From Roseivirga sp. (GTDB lineage: Bacteria; Bacteroidota; Bacteroidia; Cytophagales; Cyclobacteriaceae), in the NCBI GenBank assembly GCA_018402485.1, contig JAGYIY010000001.1:590001-654000 (forward strand): DNA of 64,000 bases, given 5' to 3'. The position numbers and the translations under genes are program-made. How positions within the stretch are numbered: the first letter of the stretch is position 1; every line of letters begins with the position of its first letter. The notes beneath the pieces were generated by a model, which did no database searches, was not told where the DNA came from, and was given only the letters and a program-made list of their open reading frames with translations. Shown here in pieces: positions 14,976-23,745 of this stretch.

Positions 14976-16928
14976 CTATAACTGTTTCGGGTTTGACAAC
15001 CAGAGCATTTCATAGGGCTTCAATTGTAACTGTCCTTCGTGCACACATATCTCCGCCCCACTGAGCTTATCGACCAATCGAAATGGATTAAGACAGGTGT
15101 GTGGAAATACCAAATGCGCATAGAGGAATTCATCCGCATCGTTAAAATTAGCCAAAACCAAAGTCTGCATGGTTTCTCTACTTCTTAAAAACCCAAAAAC
15201 GTGCTCATTCCCGGTTTCCATCAGTTTTGTATTATTCAGATCTGCAAATTCTGGAGAAGTGGCTCTCACACGGATCATCTGCTGAAGGGCCTGAAAAATT
15301 TTCCCTTCTGGTGTGTTTTTGCGTTTTCTAAGTGAGGCCTTATTCCAATTCATTAAAGGCCGATGCACCCAGCGGTTATCATCCACTTTGCCTTCCTCCT
15401 TTAAAAAGCTATAATCATTGATTGTAGCAATTTCATCTCCCGCATAAATCATAGGAATCCCTCCAAAAGAAAGAATCATTCCGTGCAGTAAATTGATTCG
15501 ATCTAAGGCTCTTTTCATTCCTAACTTATTTCCCTCGTCAAGGGCCTTTTCCAAGCCAACCAAAGAAGCCATACTTCCCGATATTCTTGCATCTCCCGTT
15601 TGAGGATTATACATAAATGGCAATCCTTTGGCGAAGGTATCATGAAATTCGCCCGTGTAGAACTGAGTTAAAAAGCTACGATGAGCTACCGGATCAAACC
15701 CCGACTCAATGATATGTTTATCTTCAAAGCCCATACCAATATCGTCGTGGCACCGAGCATAATTCAGCCAAGTAGTACCGGGTGGTTTTTTAGGTTTATC
15801 TCTTAAGCTCGACTTCATAACCCTAGCACTTTTAGTCGCTATGGAATTCCAAAGTAGCGCCATAAAAGTAGCGTTGTAGGCCATATCGTGTTCATTGCTC
15901 CAAACTTTAGATTCACCAAAATACTTAACAATTTGCTGAGGTGTAACAATTGCCTCCGCCAGTAGAGCAACCCCTGGGGCAACAACTTTGGTGCACAGTT
16001 TAAAGAGCTGATGAATCAAATGTGCTTCCTCTAAGTTTTGACAAGAGGTACCCATACGTTTCCAAACAAAGGCCACTGCATCCATTCGAAAAACATCAAC
16101 ACCAAGGTTAGCTTGAAAGAGAAGGTTCTTAAGCATTTCTACAAAAACGTAGGGATTACTGTAGTTTAAGTCCCATTGATAGGAATTGAAAACCGTCATT
16201 ACCCATTGTTTCATGGCCTTATTCCATGTAAAATTTCCAGGAGCACTTTCAGGAAAAACCTCCGGCATATTATGCTCATATAGATCGGGAATGGAACGAT
16301 CTGGGTAAGTATAAAAATAATCTTGGTAGTACTTATCTCCTTTTCTCGCCTTTTGAGCCCATATGTGTTCATCAGATGTATGATTGACTACAAAGTCGAG
16401 CATAAGAAATTTTCCGCGACTGTGAAGGGCTTTGGCCGTTGACAACAAGTCTGCATTGGTTCCATATTTAGGATCAACTTTCTTGAAATTACTTACGGCA
16501 TACCCTCCATCATTTTTATACTTAGGGCTGCTCATCAGAGGCATGAGGTGAAGCAGATTAATGCCTAGCTCATCAAAATAGTCTAGCTTCTCGGTAAATC
16601 CCTTGAGGTTATTATTAAAACGATCGACATAAAGCATCATGCCAACCAATTTCTCCTCACAGAACCATGCCGGCTGATGTTCACGTTCGGAATCGTTCTT
16701 TTTTAATTCATTCGTTCTAGCCACAAAGCCCTCGTAAAGGACTTTCACAAGTTGGTCTAACGCAGGCTGTCTGTTCGGATGCGCAGCATAAAGCTGTTGA
16801 AATCGTTCAAAAATCGGCGCAAAAAGAGCCGTGAGCCTTGCATCAAAATCATCAGATCGTTTTCCGTTCTCCTTGGTGAGTTTTTCCCTATATTTTTTGA
16901 GAACCAGGTGTGCCGTTGGGTTATACAT
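14976..16928 (-). CDS. amylosucrase (GH13)
   Basis: The 650-residue protein matches Neisseria amylosucrase over its whole length. The nucleophile is D283 (FRMDAVAF), the acid/base E325 (LLAEAIV) and the third Asp D395 (RCHDDIG); the 42-residue spacing of the first two equals that of the characterised enzyme. Other shared segments are NDGGYAVSNF, VVNHTSDEHIWA, FNSYQWDLNYSNP and YNPQTGDARISG. The N-terminal helical domain and C-terminal beta domain are also present. Amylosucrase uses sucrose to build alpha-1,4-glucan and releases fructose; some relatives only hydrolyse sucrose, and sequence alone does not separate these. No signal peptide is present, so it works in the cytoplasm, fed perhaps by the neighbouring symporter. 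Confidence 0.88.
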   Translation of the reverse strand: MYNPTAHLVLKKYREKLTKENGKRSDDFDARLTALFAPIFERFQQLYAAHPNRQPALDQLVKVLYEGFVARTNELKKNDSEREHQPAWFCEEKLVGMMLYVDRFNNNLKGFTEKLDYFDELGINLLHLMPLMSSPKYKNDGGYAVSNFKKVDPKYGTNADLLSTAKALHSRGKFLMLDFVVNHTSDEHIWAQKARKGDKYYQDYFYTYPDRSIPDLYEHNMPEVFPESAPGNFTWNKAMKQWVMTVFNSYQWDLNYSNPYVFVEMLKNLLFQANLGVDVFRMDAVAFVWKRMGTSCQNLEEAHLIHQLFKLCTKVVAPGVALLAEAIVTPQQIVKYFGESKVWSNEHDMAYNATFMALLWNSIATKSARVMKSSLRDKPKKPPGTTWLNYARCHDDIGMGFEDKHIIESGFDPVAHRSFLTQFYTGEFHDTFAKGLPFMYNPQTGDARISGSMASLVGLEKALDEGNKLGMKRALDRINLLHGMILSFGGIPMIYAGDEIATINDYSFLKEEGKVDDNRWVHRPLMNWNKASLRKRKNTPEGKIFQALQQMIRVRATSPEFADLNNTKLMETGNEHVFGFLRSRETMQTLVLANFNDADEFLYAHLVFPHTCLNPFRLVDKLSGAEICVHEGQLQLKPYEMLWLSNPKQL

Positions 16929-17062
16929 ATAGTGCTTCCTAAAAGAGTTTTATCCTTAGCTAAATGGTGTAGCCAGTAGGTATGGAGGCAAAGATAAAAT
17001 CATAGTTGAGATGTTGGGACATAAAAAGTAAAAAGGCTTCACTGCAACCGACGGATTTCACT

Positions 17063-18760
17063 TTAAGCAAACCAAACCACAATGATGGTAGTAGCAATCA
17101 TTAATAACAAGGCCAATATTCTATAATTTTTATACCAGTCCAATCCTTTCAATTCTGCCGTCTCTTCTGCATAAATGCGTTTGCTCCACGTCATTTCATC
17201 TATCTTAATTGCAGGAGGCGGAGCAGAAGCATAACTCACAATGGCATTAACCACACAAGCAATGACAAATAAAACAGGAACAATATACAAGAAGTGTATA
17301 CCCGTATCCTCTGTGGTAATACCCCCAAACTGAGCAAAGCAGTAAAGCACATAGATGAGCACCAAGGAATAAGAAATTACTAAGCTCCAAAAACCACCAT
17401 TCGCGTTCACCCGCTTGTTGAATAGGCCCATAACAAAGGCGGCAACAATGGGTGGAGAGATAAAGCCTAGGATCTGCTGGAGGTAGGTCCACAAGGACCT
17501 AAAGCTTTCGATCATGGGAGCCCAAGCTGCCGCTAAGATCACCAAAACAACAGTAGCAATTTGGCCTGCCCTCACCAATTGCTTTGAAGTGAGATTAGGA
17601 TTTATTTTTTGTGTGAAATCCATGGTAATTAGCGTAGAAGCAGAGTTAAGTGTTGCCGAAATGCTAGATGACATGGCCGCTAATAATCCGGCAATGACCA
17701 ACCCTAAAATACCGGTAGGTAAGAGCGAATAAATCAATACCGGGTAAGTCATATTAGGACACTCTTTTAAGTTTTCACAAACTTTAAACCCCTCGTCTAT
17801 TGGAATACTATAATTCAAAAAGCTAATGTCGGTTTCGGAAAATATCAAGATGGCTAGCACACCGGGAATCACCATGATAAACAAAACCGGTAGCTTTAAC
17901 AGCCCTGCAAAAAGGGCACCCCAACGCCCATGATTGAGGTCTTTTGCAGAAAGCACTCGTTGTACCATAAATTGGTTGTTGGCCCAAAAGTAGAACCCGA
18001 GCAAAGGAACGCCAAATATGAGGCCGGGCCAGGGCATGGCCTTGTCAGAGGCGGGTCTGACTAAACTGAGCACCTCATCTGCCGATTTACCAAGTTGCTC
18101 ACTTCTCGCATTCAAACCATCGATCATCGCCTGCCAACCTCCTACTTCAGCAAACGCGAAATAGGTGACCAAAACAGACCCAAAAACAAGTAAAATAGCT
18201 TGTATCACTTCAGTATGAACCACTGAGGAAAGCCCTCCCGGTATGGTATAGGCTGCTGCTGCAAAGGCCAATAAGGAAATGATGATCCAAGAAGGAACTT
18301 CCGGAAAAATAATCTTCAGAATAAGATTGCCTGCATACAAGCCAGAAGCGGTGTCTATGATCACGTTACCAATAATCGTAATTCCAGAAAATAAATATCT
18401 CGTCCGCGTATCATACCTGCGTTCTAAAAACTCAGGCATGGTATATACTTTTGACTTTAAATAAAAGGGTAAGAAAAAGATAGCGAAAATAACCAAGACA
18501 ACTGCCGCCATCCATTCGTAGTTGTATACGGCAACATCGGTATTGAAGGCATCCGAAGTTAAGCCTATCAGGGTATTCGACCCAATGTTGGCCGCAAAAA
18601 GCGAAATACCAACAACAGGCCACAACATATTTCTGCCTGCTAAAAAATAATCCTCGGAGCTCTCTTGTTTTCCTTTACGAATACCATACCAAACAATTCC
18701 CACCAAATAAACGACAATGATGCCAATATCAATGGGTGCTAATCCAATGGTTTCTTCCAT
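17063..18760 (-). CDS. sodium/solute symporter (SSS family)
   Basis: The protein of about 565 residues is an integral membrane carrier with some 13-14 membrane segments. Family features include IGIIVVYLVGIVWYGIRKG at the first segment, DYFLAGRNMLWPVVGISLFA, AAYTIPGGLSSVVHTEVIQA and GLVIAGLLAAMSSSISATLN, which carries the Ser-rich sodium-site helix. Closest in pattern are sodium/sugar cotransporters of the SGLT group. An in-frame ATG 24 bp further upstream (18784) is possible; I prefer 18760 because it leaves a short polar N-terminus. The gene lies 134 bp before the amylosucrase gene on the same strand and likely brings in its sugar, but the substrate is not shown. Confidence 0.85.
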   Translation of the reverse strand: MEETIGLAPIDIGIIVVYLVGIVWYGIRKGKQESSEDYFLAGRNMLWPVVGISLFAANIGSNTLIGLTSDAFNTDVAVYNYEWMAAVVLVIFAIFFLPFYLKSKVYTMPEFLERRYDTRTRYLFSGITIIGNVIIDTASGLYAGNLILKIIFPEVPSWIIISLLAFAAAAYTIPGGLSSVVHTEVIQAILLVFGSVLVTYFAFAEVGGWQAMIDGLNARSEQLGKSADEVLSLVRPASDKAMPWPGLIFGVPLLGFYFWANNQFMVQRVLSAKDLNHGRWGALFAGLLKLPVLFIMVIPGVLAILIFSETDISFLNYSIPIDEGFKVCENLKECPNMTYPVLIYSLLPTGILGLVIAGLLAAMSSSISATLNSASTLITMDFTQKINPNLTSKQLVRAGQIATVVLVILAAAWAPMIESFRSLWTYLQQILGFISPPIVAAFVMGLFNKRVNANGGFWSLVISYSLVLIYVLYCFAQFGGITTEDTGIHFLYIVPVLFVIACVVNAIVSYASAPPPAIKIDEMTWSKRIYAEETAELKGLDWYKNYRILALLLMIATTIIVVWFA

Positions 18761-19040
18761 ATTCTTGTGTTTGCTAGCAACCAAAACAAGGCTGCTGTAC
18801 TTAAAAATTGCGTTTCAGTAAGCTTTTGGCCAGAAAAATCAGACCCGACTATAATAATAAGGACTTCCCTTGAAAAATCATAACCATACAGGCTAAAGGT
18901 GAAATCGATTTCCACCATATGTTAGATGGCTGAGGCTATAAAACACCAAATATTATGGCATGATAAGGGTTATGGTTATGCGACGCACACCACCATTCGA
19001 AAACAGAAGGGAAAAAGAATGATTACGAAACTTTTCAAAA
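18761..19040. other. intergenic region between symporter and haloperoxidase-like gene
   Basis: About 280 bp with no gene seen. Both neighbours are on the minus strand, so it holds the symporter promoter and the end of the haloperoxidase transcript. No strong terminator hairpin was found. Confidence 0.4.
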
Positions 19041-20366
19041 TTACTTTTTTGAAAGTTCATCTTTCTTCAATTGTATTTTATTGATCACGTATTTACCCAA
19101 AGCCCTGCCTTGAATTACACCATTTTCGATAGCCGGTCTATAGTGAATTCCTCCATATAAACGACTAATGGCTGCCTCTTCTGACGCCTCGAAAAAAGAA
19201 TTGAAAGACCTCATCGGCAAACCATATTTTTCTTCAGTAGTATCATCAAAAGAAAAGTTATCGCCATAAATATGTGTTAAAGCAATAGCAGCTGCACTGC
19301 TAATAACGGAGTGACCACTTGTATACTCCGGAAAGGGGGGTGTTTGAAGCAAAGGAAGCCATTCTTCATCAATGTGTTGGTTAATGAGTGTTTCTGGCCT
19401 GATTAAACTACTCCGATACTTTTCGTCCCAACAGCTAATGAAAGCATCGGCCAAGGCGATAGAAGTTAAGGCATAGGCCTCAGCACTCTTCATAAAATCA
19501 GCACCTGCCTTTTGACTGACGATCTTGGTAATACCAATCCAATGTCCTCCTGGGGTGATTTTCTTCGAAGCAGCCATTAAATGACCCGTTACATTCATCA
19601 CATAGGGGTTGCAATCCCAAAAAGAGGCAATTTCTTTCTGTTCCTCCGTTAATTTTTTACGTACTTCATACACTTCCATTAGCTCCGAATGGAATTGACT
19701 ACCAGGTGTTAAGTCATATTCGGTGGGTGGTTTAGGCACAAATTGATTGGCAGAATCAATAACAAAAGTTCTAATTTCATTCCAATGTGGCTCTATGGCC
19801 TCAAAATATCCTGGAGGAGTAGGCTGCCACCTTGTAGGGTCTTCTTTTACCGTAAATTTAGGATAGGTACGGGTTTGTTTGTACATATCGCCATCAGCCC
19901 AAGCCAAAATATGCTTGGCTACTTCTTGCCCGTAAGCCAAAGATGCATCAAAGTACTTGCGGTTTACTCCTTCTCGTAATTCTTTATACAGCTTTTCACG
20001 GAAGGTATCTAATTGATCCTCTGAAAAAATGAGTGCTTTTCCTGTGGCAATAAAAGCTTCTAAAGCTGCCAACTCATAGCTCACTTCCTTTTTGGCCTCT
20101 GGCAAGGCAGATAACTCCGAAACTTGACCTACCAATGACAGGTATTTTGGCTGTTCACTAGCCAATACCTCATAAGTAGCAATGGATGGATAAGCATAAA
20201 TTCTACTAGCTACCGGAGGAGAAAAAATATCGTGTACAATTATCTCAGAGAGCTTTTCAACCGTCTGATGATAAACATCTGCATCTACCTTTACTTCTTT
20301 CACCCCTTGATCACAGGCTGAAATGAGCATAATAAAAGCGAGAACAACCAAAAAATACCTTTGCAT
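19041..20366 (-). CDS. PAP2/vanadium haloperoxidase-like lipoprotein
   Basis: The 441-residue protein is a lipoprotein (LISAC, Cys18) of the vanadium-dependent haloperoxidase/PAP2 superfamily. The phosphate- or vanadate-binding motifs are K-x6-RP (KYRSSLIRPET), a TSGH variant of PSGH (FPEYTSGHSV) and SRx5H (SRLYGGIH, then YRPAIENG). These are the cofactor-binding and catalytic residues, so the fold should be functional. Whether it oxidises halides or removes phosphate cannot be settled from the motifs. It is the last gene of the SusC/SusD locus, 94 bp after the nearest VCBS gene. Anchoring at the outer membrane would let it act on substrate handled by the upstream proteins. Confidence 0.82.
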   Translation of the reverse strand: MQRYFLVVLAFIMLISACDQGVKEVKVDADVYHQTVEKLSEIIVHDIFSPPVASRIYAYPSIATYEVLASEQPKYLSLVGQVSELSALPEAKKEVSYELAALEAFIATGKALIFSEDQLDTFREKLYKELREGVNRKYFDASLAYGQEVAKHILAWADGDMYKQTRTYPKFTVKEDPTRWQPTPPGYFEAIEPHWNEIRTFVIDSANQFVPKPPTEYDLTPGSQFHSELMEVYEVRKKLTEEQKEIASFWDCNPYVMNVTGHLMAASKKITPGGHWIGITKIVSQKAGADFMKSAEAYALTSIALADAFISCWDEKYRSSLIRPETLINQHIDEEWLPLLQTPPFPEYTSGHSVISSAAAIALTHIYGDNFSFDDTTEEKYGLPMRSFNSFFEASEEAAISRLYGGIHYRPAIENGVIQGRALGKYVINKIQLKKDELSKK

Positions 20367-20460
20367 AATTACTTTTTTACTTAGAAATCAAAGTTCGTAT
20401 ATTAAAAGTTTAACTTCAAGTTAAGTTGCTAAAAATTAAGGCTTTGGCAGTGGTTTCCCC

Positions 20461-23400
20461 TTATTTTAACTTCAACCAAACAGGAGTTTGATTATTTCTG
20501 GTGGCCACAACTTGTGGCTTGCCATTTCCTTGGAGCCAACCTAGATGTCGGTACTCTCCCCATGTAAGATGCGTATTTAAATAGGCATCGTTTGTGGGGC
20601 TAAACTGTCCATTTCCTTTTCCTTTTAATAGAGTAAAAGGTTTTGCAGCCGCCCTTCCGTAATCGTTTCGAAAAGCATAAAGATTCCCTGCCAGCAACAA
20701 GTCGATGTTCCCATCATCGTCAAAATCCTTTGCCAAAATATTCATAATGGGTGCATATTGTGCTTCTTGTGGAAGGGTTATCTTTTGAAATGAACCGTCT
20801 TCTTGTTGCAAAAAAACTACTGAGCTAAATTCATAAACTTCCTTTTTCACCATTTCTTCTGTATTGACACCCGCAAAAAGCTCTTCTGCGCCTTCTAATT
20901 GAGCATATGCCGTATAATTCTTATGTAACTTTTTGAAAGCGCTGACTTGTGCTATTAAGTCATTTCGTGTGGCAAAAGGTGTGGCCTGACCTGCTTGAAA
21001 ATGAAAAAGTATAGGGTCTTTTTGCCCATTATTATCGAAGTCGTTTAGGTATAATTGAACGGGTTGATCTTCGCTTGCCTTTAATTTCGTATTCCAACCC
21101 AAGTTGCCTGCAATAATGTCTTTTTTACCATCGCCATTGACATCGGATAGGGCCAAACTATACCACCAGCCTTCTGACTTTTCGAACCCTTTTACCTTCG
21201 CCTTGGAAAAGTTGCCTTTACCATCATTTTCCAAAAGAGTCACTGGCATCCATTCACCTGCTAGTACCAGATCCGCGTGTCCATCATTATTATAATCCAA
21301 AACGGCAGCAGCATTGACCATGCCTAAACTTTTGGCATTGGGTAGTCTTTGGTAGGTTTGATCTTCAAAAATTCCATTCCCATTGTTGATCAGCAGATAA
21401 GGTTTTGGCGATTCACCGTAATTTCCATGGCTGATATTGGCACCCACAAAAAGATCTAGGTCTCCATCATTGTCTGCATCAAAAGCCACAACGGATTTCC
21501 CATGACTGCCAATTTGCGGCAGAGCCATGGGTGAGAAAGAAAAATTCCCTTTACCATCATTGATGTAAAGTTTGTCGTAGGTGAAAAGCTGACCCTCTTT
21601 ATATTCATTGCCAGCACTGGTCACATATAAATCTAAATGTCCGTTTCCATTGGCATCAAAAAACAAGGCGGCAACATCCTCAGATATACTCAGTTGCTCA
21701 AAACTTTTATTCTGCTTTTTATTAAAACTACCCTCTAAACTTTGAATCCACAGTTCTGCGCTCTGCTTTTTTGCACCTCCTAAAAAAACATCATCCAGAC
21801 CGTCCCCATTGACATCGCCAATGGCTAATGCCGGCCCTTCCGTGCTGTATTTTCTAGGCATCAGATACGATGCGTTCAAATCATTAAAAGCATCCTCTTC
21901 ATGTTTATAGGCAATGGGTGAGTCTATGATTTCAAAGTGCTGCGCAGCACTTACGGTAAGCTTCATTTTTGGTGCCTTGGCTTCCTTTTTTATGGTGAGT
22001 TGCTGGTTGACCTCCACATTGTTTAAGATTTGAACCTTCCCATCTGGCCATACGATCTCTAATTCGTCAACTTTTTGTGCATCTCCTAAACCAAAGTATA
22101 ACATAGGTGGTACAGCGGACTGAAAACCTCTTGTGTTAAAGTTCTCTCTATAAAACACTTGACCCTTCGTTTTCACCTTCACTTTCGCCCCCAAGGCAAA
22201 GCTATTATTTCCTTTTTCTACCAAGCGTAAGCTCAGGTATGCATTCTTTTTTGGGTTTATATTTTTGTAAATAAATGAGGCTTGCTCTGTGTTGTTCACC
22301 ACAAGATCAAGTTGTCCATCATTATTTAAATCGGCATAGGCTGACCCATTGGAATAAGATGGCTGGGACAAGCCCCACTCTTCTGCTTGTGAGATAAAAT
22401 TAAAATTCCCTTTATTTTTCATGGCAAGGTTTGGGATTTTAACGGTGGGTAACCCATTAATTAAATAGCGCTGTAGCTCCTTGGCATTCATATCTTTGGT
22501 TTCCTCATTGACCGTACTATAATTTACATAATCTAGATCATTGGGTCGCTTGAAAATGCCATTGGTAATGTGTAGATCAGGCCATCCATCGTTATCCATA
22601 TCAAAAATGAGGGGTGACCAACTCCAATCAGAGGCATAGGTATTGGCATAAAAACTTACATCTGAGAACTGGCCATTACCTAAATTCTTTTGTAGAGTAT
22701 TGCGGACATATTGGTGGCCATATCCATAATTTATTTTAATATCATATACTTCTTTTTTATCCTCAACCACTGACTTCCTCCAAATTTCAGGATTTTTTGG
22801 CAGCATATCCGTGGTAATGATTTCTGAAAAAGCATCGTTGTTTACATCAGCAACCACATTGCCCATGGCATAACGGCTAGTATATTGAATCCGCTGTTCT
22901 AATTCTTCTGTAAATGTACCGTCTTGTTGATTGATATACAGATAGTCGTTTTCTGTAAAATCATTAGACACATAAATATCGGGCCAACCATCCTGATTCA
23001 GATCAGCAATGGATAGTCCTAATCCAAAGCCAATCAAACTACTGTAAATTCCTGACTCTTGCGTGACATCCATGAATACCCCGCCTTCGTTACGAAACAG
23101 CTTATCCCCTTTGGCATCTGCCACATGTCGTGCTACAGCCGGTGAAAAAACCTCGGGGCTTTTGACTGAGTGATTGAGTAGATACATGTCTAAATCGCCA
23201 TCCCTATCGTAATCAAAAAAAGCAGCTTGGGTTGAAAACCCTTGGTGTGCCAAGCCATAATCATCAGCTGACTCAGTAAAGGTGCCATCTTGGTTATTGA
23301 TGAAAAGCTCATTGTGCCCCTTCAGCCCTTTGTAACCAGACACATTACTGACATAAATATCCAAATAACCATCACCATTGACATCGGCCATGGTAACTCC

Positions 23401-23742
23401 AGCAGACCAATCTGCCTTGCCTGCCACACCTGCTTCGGTGGTTACATCTTCAAACCGAAAGCCCCCCTGGTTGAGATAAAGCTTGTTTTCTCCTTGGTTG
23501 GAAACAAAGTAAAGATCAATCCAACCATCATTATTCACGTCTCCAGCGCCAACACCTCCTCCATTGTAGAAATACAAATACTCTAAGATATTGAGGCTAT
23601 CTGTAGGCTTTAGGCTATTGGTAAAATCCATTCCGGTTGATTCAGCATCTAAGAGCTCAAAAATGGGGTCAGATTGTTCCGACTGCTGGCAAGCAGAAAA
23701 CAGCAAAAGAAACAGCAAAAGAAAAATTCCGAAAAGCCTCAT
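20461..23742 (-). CDS. VCBS/FG-GAP and UnbV-domain lipoprotein, third of three
   Basis: A 1,093-residue lipoprotein (LLFSAC, Cys18; acidic residues follow within a few positions). It holds many VCBS/FG-GAP repeats marked by Asp-rich calcium loops, such as GDVNNDGWIDLYFVSNQ near residue 65 and ADVNGDGYLDIYVSN. An ASPIC/UnbV segment (VDELEIVWPDGKVQ and the NNVEVNQQL end) lies around residues 560-590. After it a second set of VCBS repeats follows. The layout equals that of the two genes upstream, so these are tandem paralogues. Such proteins form beta-propellers and are often at the cell surface. It starts 3 bp after the upstream gene stops. Confidence 0.87.
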   Translation of the reverse strand: MRLFGIFLLLFLLLFSACQQSEQSDPIFELLDAESTGMDFTNSLKPTDSLNILEYLYFYNGGGVGAGDVNNDGWIDLYFVSNQGENKLYLNQGGFRFEDVTTEAGVAGKADWSAGVTMADVNGDGYLDIYVSNVSGYKGLKGHNELFINNQDGTFTESADDYGLAHQGFSTQAAFFDYDRDGDLDMYLLNHSVKSPEVFSPAVARHVADAKGDKLFRNEGGVFMDVTQESGIYSSLIGFGLGLSIADLNQDGWPDIYVSNDFTENDYLYINQQDGTFTEELEQRIQYTSRYAMGNVVADVNNDAFSEIITTDMLPKNPEIWRKSVVEDKKEVYDIKINYGYGHQYVRNTLQKNLGNGQFSDVSFYANTYASDWSWSPLIFDMDNDGWPDLHITNGIFKRPNDLDYVNYSTVNEETKDMNAKELQRYLINGLPTVKIPNLAMKNKGNFNFISQAEEWGLSQPSYSNGSAYADLNNDGQLDLVVNNTEQASFIYKNINPKKNAYLSLRLVEKGNNSFALGAKVKVKTKGQVFYRENFNTRGFQSAVPPMLYFGLGDAQKVDELEIVWPDGKVQILNNVEVNQQLTIKKEAKAPKMKLTVSAAQHFEIIDSPIAYKHEEDAFNDLNASYLMPRKYSTEGPALAIGDVNGDGLDDVFLGGAKKQSAELWIQSLEGSFNKKQNKSFEQLSISEDVAALFFDANGNGHLDLYVTSAGNEYKEGQLFTYDKLYINDGKGNFSFSPMALPQIGSHGKSVVAFDADNDGDLDLFVGANISHGNYGESPKPYLLINNGNGIFEDQTYQRLPNAKSLGMVNAAAVLDYNNDGHADLVLAGEWMPVTLLENDGKGNFSKAKVKGFEKSEGWWYSLALSDVNGDGKKDIIAGNLGWNTKLKASEDQPVQLYLNDFDNNGQKDPILFHFQAGQATPFATRNDLIAQVSAFKKLHKNYTAYAQLEGAEELFAGVNTEEMVKKEVYEFSSVVFLQQEDGSFQKITLPQEAQYAPIMNILAKDFDDDGNIDLLLAGNLYAFRNDYGRAAAKPFTLLKGKGNGQFSPTNDAYLNTHLTWGEYRHLGWLQGNGKPQVVATRNNQTPVWLKLK

Positions 23743-23745
23743 ACA

